Positions 1 to 5,617 of a stretch of DNA of 8,019 bases are shown here, piece by piece. The stretch lies in contig CAAGLU010000433.1 of NCBI GenBank assembly GCA_900770865.1, forward strand, positions 1-8,019, read 5' to 3'. The notes under the pieces are model-generated. The model saw nothing but the letters and a program-made list of their open reading frames with translations. It did no database searches and was not told the origin of the DNA. This DNA is from an uncultured Atopobiaceae bacterium. GTDB taxonomy: Bacteria > Actinomycetota > Coriobacteriia > Coriobacteriales > Atopobiaceae. Position 1 is the first letter of the stretch. The number at the start of each line of letters is the position of its first letter. The translations under genes and the position numbers were made by a program.

Positions 1-210
1 AGCTGCGCGCGGGAGGTGCCGGGCGCCGAGCCCGTCTCGCCCTCGCAGCTTGCCTGGGTGCGCGCGCTCATCGGCTCCACGTTCGACCAACTGCTTGCCG
101 CTGACGTCACGGAGGAGTGCGCGCTCTGGCTCGTGGGGTGCGCCCACGGGTGGGCGGCAACGCACCTCGACGCGCGCCTGAGGGCGTTCGAGTTCATGCT
201 CGCACTCTGA
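1..210 (+). CDS. 3' end of an unrecognised protein (partial)
   Basis: This is the last 69 codons of a gene whose start lies before the window. The frame is open from base 1 and ends at TGA (208-210). A GTG at 16 could serve as a start, but the open frame continues upstream of it and I see no convincing ribosome binding site, so I treat the gene as truncated by the window edge. The visible protein is hydrophobic and helix-prone, with two Trp-containing stretches (ALWLVGCAHGWAATHL) and a C-terminal RLRAFEFMLAL. It has no signal peptide, metal motif or catalytic signature that I can recognise. It could be the C-terminal helical part of a regulator or an enzyme, but this fragment does not decide between them. 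Third-position GC bias matches the neighbouring real genes, which supports coding. No clear terminator follows it. Confidence 0.55.
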   Translation, partial: SCAREVPGAEPVSPSQLAWVRALIGSTFDQLLAADVTEECALWLVGCAHGWAATHLDARLRAFEFMLAL

Positions 211-231
211 GAATGTCGCCCCAAGCGTTGT

Positions 232-247
232 CTTAATGCGAGTTAAG
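232..247. promoter_or_regulatory. Inverted repeat CTTAA-N6-TTAAG, possible operator
   Basis: A perfect 5-bp inverted repeat, CTTAA (232-236) and TTAAG (243-247), is separated by six bases. It ends about 12 bases upstream of the candidate -10 box of the protease gene, so a protein bound there would sit over the -35/spacer region. It is AT-rich in a GC-rich genome and too weak to act as a terminator. Operator function is inference from position and symmetry only, since short repeats of this size also occur by chance. Confidence 0.25.
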
Positions 248-259
248 CATCGCAAACAA

Positions 260-265
260 TACAAT
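260..265 (+). promoter_or_regulatory. Candidate -10 box for the S8 protease gene
   Basis: TACAAT matches the sigma-A -10 consensus TATAAT at five of six positions and lies in an AT-richer pocket between two GC-rich genes. It would place the transcription start near base 272, giving an untranslated leader of about 46 bases before the TTG start at 318. No good -35 hexamer is found 16-18 bases upstream, so either the promoter is weak or activator-dependent, or the match is accidental. Confidence 0.35.
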
Positions 266-317
266 CGGTCTTGATGAATGGCGTGCGGGTCCATCGGGCA
301 CAGCGGAAGGCAGAGGC

Positions 318-2585
318 TTGGATAGGCGAGAGAACGGGCAAAGGCACACCGCCGGCAAGGGCCGCGCGGTATGGAAGAAGGTCTTACCTGGGCTTTTCGC
401 CCTCGCGGTTGTTCTCGTTGTCGTTGTGGTTGCCGCGGGCGGGACTGGCGACGCAGGCTCCGGCGGGTCCTCCGAGGCTCCCGTGGTGGCATCGGACCAA
501 AGCGCCCCATCCTCCTCGGACGTCACCGATGACGCGATGGACGCTCCCCAAGCGGTAGAGCCAAGCGACACCTCACAGGAGGCGGCGACAGACAATGGTG
601 GCGAGCCGTCCTCGGGCGGTGACGACGGGGCCAACTACGAGGAGGGCGTCGTCCTTCTCCGCGTGGCTGACGGACAGACCGCCGACCAGATAACCGCCGC
701 CCTGTCCCAGCTCGATTGCGTCGACACAAAGTCCGTGGACGACCAGGACCTCTCGAACGGCTTCGTGCGCGTGAGCACCTCCGAGGGCGTCTCGGTCGAG
801 GACGCCGTGGCCCAGCTCGAGGAAGCCGGCCTGGAGTCTCAGCCCAACTACGCCTACACCCTGGCCGATGACGAGACGGACTCCCTTGCCGCCTCCGCGC
901 TCACCAACGACCCCTACCTGAGTGCGTCCGGCTCTGGAGGCGTCAACTACCAGGGGCTCAATGACACGGAAGTCACCGAAGCTTGGGACCTCGTCGAGAC
1001 CGACAAGACCGTGTCCGTGGCTGTTCTTGACACGGGCCTGCGCGTCTCGCACGAGGACCTCGCGGACAACGTCGTGGCCACCTACGACGCAACTATCGGC
1101 AACACGGCGAACGGGCTCACGGGCGACGTCACTGACGTCACGGATGGCAACGGCCATGGCACCCACGTGGCGGGCATTGCCGCCGCCGAGGCAAACAACG
1201 CCAAGGGAGTTGCCGGTACCTCCTACAACGCGGGCATCGTTGGCGTGAAGGTCTTCCCAACGAGCACGTTCACAACCACGAGCGGAACGAAGAAGAGCAG
1301 CGCAGAGTGCTACACGGACGACCTCGTGTGCGCCTACAACTACGTCATCCAAAACGCGTCCACGTACAACATCCGCGTTGTCAACATGAGCATTGCCGGT
1401 TCCCTCTCGAGCCTTGACGCCGCCCTCGCGGATTCCATCGAGGAGGCATACGAGCAGGGCATCGTTACCGTGTGCGCTGCCGGCAACCAGAATGCAGCGT
1501 CAGGTCTTGTGGCTCCCTACCTCTCCGCGCCCGCTGACCTCTCGGCTCATCTCGTCGCCGTCATGAACGTTGCCTACACGAACGGTGCCTGGACCCTCTC
1601 GTCCTCCTCCAACTACAACACTGCGTCCCAGACGAGCAGCACCTCGAACAAGAACATCTGTGCCCCAGGCACTTCCATCCTGAGCACGTTGAGGACGGGT
1701 GACAGCAGCTACGGCCAGCTGAGCGGTACCTCGATGGCGTCCCCGTGGGTTGCCGGCGTGCTCGCCATGGAGTTTGCCGCCAACAGCAGCCTGAGTGCCG
1801 AGCAGGCCATTGACTATCTCTACGAGTCCGCAGAGGACCTGGGGACAGCGGGATGGGACAGGCAGACGGGGTATGGCCTGGTCAACGCCTACAAGGCCGT
1901 CTCTTTAGCAAAGGGCGCCACTACGGTAACCCTTAAGGACATCTCATCGGCGCGTGTGTCTGCCATCCCCTCCCAAACGTATACGGGCTCGGCAATCACC
2001 CCAACTGTGACCGTCACGTATGACGGTGCCACGCTTACAGAGGGCACAGACTACACGGTGGCATACTCCAACAACGTGGGTCCGGGTACCGCGACGGTCA
2101 CGATTACCGGCATTGGAGGTTATACGGGCTCCACGTCGTTGACCTTCATGATAGTTGAGCCCCCCGTTGCCACCGTCCCCATGTACCGCCTCTACAACCG
2201 CTGGTCCGGCGAGCACCTCTTCACCACGGACTACTCCGAGTACTCCTACCTCGGCTCCATTGGCTGGACGCAGGAGGGCGTGGCCTGGTACGCCCCGGCC
2301 TCGGGCGGCACTCCGGTGTGGCGCCTCTACAACCCCTACTCGGGCGACCACCTCTACACCGGCAGCGCCTCCGAGTACGCCTACCTGGGCTCGATCGGGT
2401 GGCGGCAGGAGGGCGAGTCCTTCCGCTCCGCGGACGCCTCCTCGGGCGGCGCGCCGATCTATCGCCTCTACAACCGCTGGCTCACGGCGGGCACCCACCT
2501 CTTCACCACGGACTACTCCGAGTACTCCTACCTTGGGACCCTCGGATGGAGCCAGGAGGGCGAGGCCTTCTACGCGGCGAAGTAG
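318..2585 (+). CDS. Exported subtilisin-like (S8) serine protease with Ig-like and DUF5648-type C-terminal domains
   Basis: A secreted or membrane-tethered subtilisin-family endopeptidase of 755 residues. I use the TTG at 318 because it is the only plausible start in frame after the stop at 234, and it follows GGAAGG (305-310) with 7 bases of spacing. Residues 20-40 (KKVLPG then a Val-rich core) form a signal peptide or anchor with no lipobox Cys. Residues 43-105 are a Ser/Asp/Glu-rich linker. Residues about 106-182 resemble an I9-type inhibitory prodomain. The catalytic domain (about 196-530) has Asp238 (AVLDTG), His280 (GHGTHVAG), oxyanion Asn390 (AAGNQ) and Ser472 (GTSMASP), so the triad is intact. 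Four cysteines lie in it (331, 338, 386, 448) and one in the prodomain (134). An Ig-like module spans about 534-617 (YTGSAITP...GTDYTV). Three DUF5648-type units fill 622-755. The substrate is unknown. The function call is firm. A surface location is inferred from the leader and the accessory domains. Confidence 0.93.
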   Translation: MDRRENGQRHTAGKGRAVWKKVLPGLFALAVVLVVVVVAAGGTGDAGSGGSSEAPVVASDQSAPSSSDVTDDAMDAPQAVEPSDTSQEAATDNGGEPSSGGDDGANYEEGVVLLRVADGQTADQITAALSQLDCVDTKSVDDQDLSNGFVRVSTSEGVSVEDAVAQLEEAGLESQPNYAYTLADDETDSLAASALTNDPYLSASGSGGVNYQGLNDTEVTEAWDLVETDKTVSVAVLDTGLRVSHEDLADNVVATYDATIGNTANGLTGDVTDVTDGNGHGTHVAGIAAAEANNAKGVAGTSYNAGIVGVKVFPTSTFTTTSGTKKSSAECYTDDLVCAYNYVIQNASTYNIRVVNMSIAGSLSSLDAALADSIEEAYEQGIVTVCAAGNQNAASGLVAPYLSAPADLSAHLVAVMNVAYTNGAWTLSSSSNYNTASQTSSTSNKNICAPGTSILSTLRTGDSSYGQLSGTSMASPWVAGVLAMEFAANSSLSAEQAIDYLYESAEDLGTAGWDRQTGYGLVNAYKAVSLAKGATTVTLKDISSARVSAIPSQTYTGSAITPTVTVTYDGATLTEGTDYTVAYSNNVGPGTATVTITGIGGYTGSTSLTFMIVEPPVATVPMYRLYNRWSGEHLFTTDYSEYSYLGSIGWTQEGVAWYAPASGGTPVWRLYNPYSGDHLYTGSASEYAYLGSIGWRQEGESFRSADASSGGAPIYRLYNRWLTAGTHLFTTDYSEYSYLGTLGWSQEGEAFYAAK
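2181..2582 (+). repeat. Three-unit DUF5648-type repeat domain at the protease C-terminus
   Basis: Three units begin at residues 622 (YRLYNRWSGEHLFT), 667 (WRLYNPYSGDHLYT) and 714 (YRLYNRWLTAGTHLFT). Each continues with a [E/S]YxYLGxxGWxxEG element about 20 residues later. Units 1 and 3 share 38 identical bases (2214-2251 and 2496-2533) and also 18 identical bases at 2187-2204 and 2463-2480. Unit 3 has a longer loop before GTH. The pattern fits the Pfam family DUF5648 from memory. Its role is not established and surface or wall attachment is inference. Confidence 0.8.
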
Positions 2586-2604
2586 GGGGCAAAGCCATGC
2601 TGTA

Positions 2605-2631
2605 TGCGGCGATTGTGTGGGTACCGCCGCA
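2605..2631 (+). terminator. Possible terminator hairpin after the protease gene
   Basis: TGCGGCG (2605-2611) pairs perfectly with CGCCGCA (2625-2631) around a 13-base loop, 20 bases after the protease stop codon. No T-run follows, so it may act as a Rho-dependent or weak terminator, or it may only protect the mRNA 3' end. Confidence 0.35.
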
Positions 2632-2644
2632 GCTCCAAGGCGCG

Positions 2645-2653
2645 TGCTATCAT
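2645..2653 (+). promoter_or_regulatory. Candidate extended -10 promoter for rpsO
   Basis: TGCTATCAT is an extended -10 element (TG-n-TATCAT, five of six matches to TATAAT). It lies downstream of the protease terminator-like hairpin and about 92 bases before the rpsO start. No good -35 is present at 17 bases, which is common for extended -10 promoters. It would start transcription near 2660 and leave a leader of about 85 bases. Confidence 0.45.
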
Positions 2654-2659
2654 TTCCAA

Positions 2660-2744
2660 GTCATTACCCCGCACCTAGCGGCCCGCCAACTGCCTGGCGA
2701 CTGTCCCGGTCCGGGGCGCATCCTAAGATCGAAAGGGGTTCCAC
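2660..2744 (+). promoter_or_regulatory. Structured rpsO leader with ribosome binding site, possible S15 autoregulatory site
   Basis: Between the candidate promoter and the start codon are two small stem-loops: CGCCA (2684-2688) with TGGCG (2695-2699), and CCCG (2705-2708) with CGGG (2712-2715). They are followed by the ribosome binding site AAAGGGG (2732-2738), six bases before the ATG. S15 is known to repress its own translation by binding its leader in several bacteria, with different RNA folds in different lineages. The leader length and helices are compatible with that here, but I cannot match it to a described leader class. Confidence 0.35.
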
Positions 2745-3023
2745 ATGGCAGTCACCAAGGAGCGCAAGGCCGAGCTCATCAAGCAGTACGGCAAGGACGA
2801 GAAGGACTCTGGCTCCGCAGCCGTCCAGGTTGCTCTGCTCACCGAGCGCATCAAGGGCCTCACCGAGCACATGAAGAGCCACAAGAAGGACTTCCACACC
2901 CGCCGCGGCCTGCTCATGCTCGTCGGTAAGCGTCGTCGCCTGCTCTCCTACATCAAGGCTCAGGACATCGAGGAGTATCGTTCCCTCATCAAGAGCCTCG
3001 GCATCCGCGACAACATTCAGTAA
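2745..3023 (+). CDS. rpsO: 30S ribosomal protein S15
   Basis: A 92-residue S15/uS15 family protein, close to the usual 89. It binds 16S rRNA helices H20-H22 at their three-way junction and is a primary binder in assembly of the 30S platform. The core HKKDFHTRRGLL (46-57) and KRRRLLSYIK (62-71) are family hallmarks. Relative to E. coli, the rRNA-contact positions Gly23, Gln28, His42 and Asp49 are kept, while Thr22 and Ser52 are exchanged for Ser22 and Thr52. The motif usually written GS-T/P-E-VQ reads GSAAVQ here, a mild departure. A clear ribosome binding site (AAAGGGG) sits six bases before the ATG. pnp follows after 170 bases, the gene order seen in very many bacteria. Regulation is probably by S15 feedback on its own leader, which is family knowledge and not shown here. 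Confidence 0.98.
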   Translation: MAVTKERKAELIKQYGKDEKDSGSAAVQVALLTERIKGLTEHMKSHKKDFHTRRGLLMLVGKRRRLLSYIKAQDIEEYRSLIKSLGIRDNIQ

Positions 3024-3029
3024 GTGTTT

Positions 3030-3056
3030 CAAGGGGGCGCCTGCGGGCGCCCCTTG
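3030..3056 (+). terminator. Stem-loop after rpsO (terminator or processing hairpin)
   Basis: GGGGCGCC (3034-3041) pairs with GGCGCCCC (3046-3053) around the tetraloop TGCG. The helix extends by three more pairs (3030-3032 with 3054-3056) past a bulged G at 3033. It starts seven bases after the rpsO stop. The following CTTGTGCG is only weakly T-rich, so termination is probably partial and read-through into pnp is likely. Confidence 0.6.
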
Positions 3057-3061
3057 CTTGT

Positions 3062-3084
3062 GCGCCCGAGAGAAGCGAGGGCGC
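3062..3084 (+). other. Second stem-loop in the rpsO-pnp spacer
   Basis: GCGCCC (3062-3067) pairs with GGGCGC (3079-3084) around an 11-base purine-rich loop. It lies just after the rpsO terminator-like hairpin and is part of a run of helices in this spacer. Its function is unknown. Confidence 0.4.
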
Positions 3085-3093
3085 GCCGCGGGC

Positions 3094-3119
3094 GTGCGAT
3101 GCGTCGCACACGCTATTTT
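3094..3119 (+). terminator. Third stem-loop followed by a short T-rich run
   Basis: GTGCGA (3094-3099) pairs with TCGCAC (3104-3109) around TGCG. The sequence ACGCTATTTTC follows, with four T at 3116-3119. This could be a weak terminator or attenuator ahead of pnp. Alternatively TATTTT (3114-3119) could be a poor -10 box for a separate pnp promoter, though no -35 fits. I cannot decide between these. Confidence 0.3.
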
Positions 3120-3122
3120 CGT

Positions 3123-3177
3123 CCCCGCGCGTGGTGCGGGGGCCCGCAAGACGGCCCGCCTGCAATGGGGCAGGCGG
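3123..3177 (+). promoter_or_regulatory. Two hairpins in the pnp 5' leader
   Basis: CCCCGC (3123-3128) pairs with GCGGGG (3136-3141), and CCGCCTG (3156-3162) pairs with CAGGCGG (3171-3177) around an 8-base loop. The second helix ends only five bases before the ribosome binding site AAGAGG (3182-3187). In E. coli a leader stem-loop of pnp is cut by RNase III and then used by PNPase to control its own mRNA. A similar role here is inference from position and structure. Confidence 0.4.
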
Positions 3178-3193
3178 AGATAAGAGGAAACGT

Positions 3194-5473
3194 ATGACAA
3201 AGGTTACACACGAGTTCGACCTCTACGGAAAGCACTACGCTCTCGAAGCGGGCGAGCTCGCAAAGCAGGCCACGGGCGCCTGCCTGGTGAAGAGCGGGGA
3301 CTCCACCGTCCTCGTGACCGCCGTGGTTTCGAAGGAGCGCAAGGACTACGACTTCTTCCCCCTGACGGTCGACTTCATCGAGAAGATGTACGCCGTGGGC
3401 CGCATCCCCGGCGGATACCTCAAGCGTGAGGCCAGGCCCTCTGAGAAGGCTACCCTCACGGCCCGCATGATCGACCGCCCGCTGCGCCCGTCCTTCCCCG
3501 ACGGCTTCCGCAACGAGGTGCAGGTCGTCGCCACCCCGCTCGTGGCAGACCAGATTCACTCCGTTGACACCATCTGCGTGATGGGCGCCTCTGCCGCCCT
3601 CACCGTCGGTGGCGTGCCCTTCGAGGGCCCGCTTGCCTGCGTGCGCATTGGCCGCAACCCCGAGACGGGCGAGTTCCTCGTGAACCCCACCTACGAGGAG
3701 CGTGACACCTCCGACCTCGACCTCGAGCTGGCTGGCTCGTCCACGTTCATCTCCATGCTCGAGGCTGGCGCCAAGGAGATCAGCGAGGAGGACATGCTGG
3801 CCGCCATGGCGTTTGGCCAGGAGGCCATTGCCGCCTTCTGCGAGGAGGAGAAGAAGTTCTTCGCCAAGTGGGAGGAGGCCAACGGCCCCATCGTCAAGAA
3901 GGAGTACGTCCTCGACGAGCCCATCCCCGAGGTCCACGACCGCATCTTCGCGCACTTTGACGAGATGAGCGCCGCCCTCAAGGACGCCGACAAGCTCTCC
4001 CGCATGGGCAAGGTCGAGGCCCTCAAGGAGTCCATCAAGGCCGAGTTCACCGAGGACGAGCAGGCTCAGTGGAGCCGCGCCATCGCCGTCGAGCTAAAGG
4101 GTCTCGAGAAGCACGCCATGCGCAAGATGGTCGTTGAGACCGGCGAGCGCGTCGACGGCCGTACCCCCACCGAGATTCGCCCGATCATGGTCAAGCCCGA
4201 CTACCTGCCCCTGGTCCATGGTTCTGGCCTCTTCCAGCGTGGCCAGACCCAGGTGCTCTCCATCTGCACCCTCGGCATGCTCAACGAGTGGCAGCGCCTT
4301 GACACCATCGAGCCTGTCGACGGCAAGCGCTACATCCACCACTACAACTTCCCGCCCTACTGCACCGGTGAGACCGGTCGCATGGGCAGCCCCAAGCGCC
4401 GCGAGATTGGCCACGGTGCGCTGGCCGAGCGCGCGCTGCTTCCCGTGATTCCTTCTGAGGAGGAGTTCCCCTACACCATCCGCGTGGTCTCCGAGGTCAT
4501 GGAGTCCAACGGTTCCAGCTCGATGGCTTCCACCTGCGGTTCCACGCTGGCGCTCATGGATGCCGGCGTGCCCATCAAGCGCCCGGTCTCCGGCGTTGCC
4601 ATGGGCCTCATCCAGGAGGAGGGCAAGACCGTCGTCCTCACCGACATCCAGGGTCTCGAGGACTTCCTCGGCGACATGGACTTCAAGGTGACGGGCACAA
4701 CCAAGGGCATCACCGCCATGCAGATGGACAACAAGGCCACCGGCCTCACGCCCGAGATCCTGCGCAAGGCACTCATGCAGGCGCACGAGGGCCGCATGTT
4801 CATCCTCGACAAGATGCTCGAGCAGATCCCCGCACCTCGCGAGCACGCCAAGGACACTGCTCCCCAGATCATCAGCCTCCAGATCCCCACGGATAAGATC
4901 CGCGACGTCATCGGCTCCGGCGGCAAGGTCATCCGTGGCATCCAGGAGGACACTGGCGCCACCGTCGACATCCAGGAGGACGGTACCGTCTTCATCGCTG
5001 GCACCAACGGTGCGGGCGAGGCTGCTGCCGAGCGCATCAAGGCCATCGTCAAGGTCCCCGAGGTGGGGGAGGAGTACACCGGTCGTGTTGTGGGCATCCA
5101 GCCCTTCGGCGCCTTCGTCGAGCTGCTGCCTGGCAAAGACGGCCTGCTCCACATCTCTCGCGTTGCCAAGGGTCGCGTCGATAAGGTCGAGGACGTGCTC
5201 AACATTGGTGACGAGGTCCGCGTGAAGGTCCTCGAGGTCGATGAGAAGGGCAAGATTTCCCTCGACCGCCTCGACAAGCCTGAGGCTCCTGCCGGCTCCG
5301 GCCACAATGGCCACGACGAGGGCAACGGTCATGAGCGTTCCGAGCGCTCCGGCGAGCGCCGTCCCCGCGCGCGTCGTCACCCCGGCGACCGTGGTGAGGG
5401 TTCCTCTCGCACCAACAACGGCGGCGAGAATGGCGAGAAGCGCCAGCCGCGCCGTCACCATGAGGCTCAGTAG
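3194..5473 (+). CDS. pnp: Polyribonucleotide nucleotidyltransferase (PNPase)
   Basis: A homotrimeric 3'-5' exoribonuclease that phosphorolyses RNA to nucleoside diphosphates in mRNA turnover. The ATG at 3194 is chosen because AAGAGG (3182-3187) lies six bases upstream and MTKVTHEF begins the family fold. An in-frame GTG at 3131 lies inside a leader hairpin. The order is RNase PH 1 (FFPLTVDF, RPSEKATL), helical linker (about 240-320), RNase PH 2, KH (about 560-620, with GSGGK at 574-578) and S1 (about 626-695, TGRVVGIQPFGAFVE). Catalytic Asp490, Asp496 and Lys498 in DFLGDMDFK align with E. coli Asp486, Asp492 and Lys494. The first-core FFRR of E. coli reads YLKR here. The protein has 759 residues against 711 in E. 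coli. Most of the excess is a charged, Gly/Arg/His-rich tail from about 697. pnp is probably co-transcribed with rpsO by read-through. Confidence 0.98.
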   Translation: MTKVTHEFDLYGKHYALEAGELAKQATGACLVKSGDSTVLVTAVVSKERKDYDFFPLTVDFIEKMYAVGRIPGGYLKREARPSEKATLTARMIDRPLRPSFPDGFRNEVQVVATPLVADQIHSVDTICVMGASAALTVGGVPFEGPLACVRIGRNPETGEFLVNPTYEERDTSDLDLELAGSSTFISMLEAGAKEISEEDMLAAMAFGQEAIAAFCEEEKKFFAKWEEANGPIVKKEYVLDEPIPEVHDRIFAHFDEMSAALKDADKLSRMGKVEALKESIKAEFTEDEQAQWSRAIAVELKGLEKHAMRKMVVETGERVDGRTPTEIRPIMVKPDYLPLVHGSGLFQRGQTQVLSICTLGMLNEWQRLDTIEPVDGKRYIHHYNFPPYCTGETGRMGSPKRREIGHGALAERALLPVIPSEEEFPYTIRVVSEVMESNGSSSMASTCGSTLALMDAGVPIKRPVSGVAMGLIQEEGKTVVLTDIQGLEDFLGDMDFKVTGTTKGITAMQMDNKATGLTPEILRKALMQAHEGRMFILDKMLEQIPAPREHAKDTAPQIISLQIPTDKIRDVIGSGGKVIRGIQEDTGATVDIQEDGTVFIAGTNGAGEAAAERIKAIVKVPEVGEEYTGRVVGIQPFGAFVELLPGKDGLLHISRVAKGRVDKVEDVLNIGDEVRVKVLEVDEKGKISLDRLDKPEAPAGSGHNGHDEGNGHERSERSGERRPRARRHPGDRGEGSSRTNNGGENGEKRQPRRHHEAQ

Positions 5474-5501
5474 GATTACTTGTTACCAGCTTCTCATTGG
5501 C

Positions 5502-5536
5502 AGGGGGCGCCGTTCGTTATCGGGCGGCGCCCCCTT
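5502..5536 (+). terminator. Terminator hairpin after pnp
   Basis: GGGGGCGCCG (5503-5512) pairs perfectly with CGGCGCCCCC (5525-5534), extended by A5502-T5535 outside and by wobble pairs plus C5515-G5522 inside, leaving a loop near GTTATC. It sits 28 bases after the pnp stop. The stem is very stable but only TT follows it, so termination may depend on the stem itself or on Rho. Confidence 0.7.
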
Positions 5537-5573
5537 CGGTGGACTTCTTACTGAAATTACCCTGAGTGTGCTT

Positions 5574-5579
5574 TACCAT
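5574..5579 (+). promoter_or_regulatory. Weak candidate -10 box for the L,D-transpeptidase gene
   Basis: TACCAT matches four of six -10 consensus positions and follows an AT-richer stretch between the pnp terminator and the next gene. A start near 5586 would give a leader of about 32 bases. TTACTG at 5548-5553 is a -35-like hexamer, but the 20-base spacing is too long. A promoter is expected here because a strong hairpin separates this gene from pnp, yet the exact site is uncertain. Confidence 0.25.
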
Positions 5580-5617
5580 CTTCCCTAGCTGTCTATGACT
5601 TGAGGGAGAGTGGTTTG

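Noticed and set aside
573..1352. 259-codon minus-strand open frame opposite the protease gene
   Set aside because: It covers the protease prodomain and catalytic His region, whose + strand identity is certain. Its composition (Gly/Val/Arg/His) is typical of a shadow frame.
2318..2929. Open frame on the + strand that bridges the protease end and rpsO
   Set aside because: It runs out of frame through both real genes and the rpsO leader. It is low-complexity and has no plausible ribosome binding site.
3131..3193. N-terminal extension of PNPase from a GTG at 3131
   Set aside because: The added 21 residues translate leader hairpins, match nothing in the family, and the ATG at 3194 has a proper ribosome binding site.
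4094..5461. 455-codon open frame on the minus strand opposite pnp
   Set aside because: It is an antisense shadow of a highly biased GC-rich gene. pnp on the + strand has full family identity, and the minus frame is a Leu/Ala/Val/Gly-rich translation with no domain.
5600..5617. TTG at 5600 as the start of the L,D-transpeptidase
   Set aside because: The ribosome binding site GAGGGAGAG lies inside this extension and serves the ATG at 5618, which also gives a standard signal peptide.
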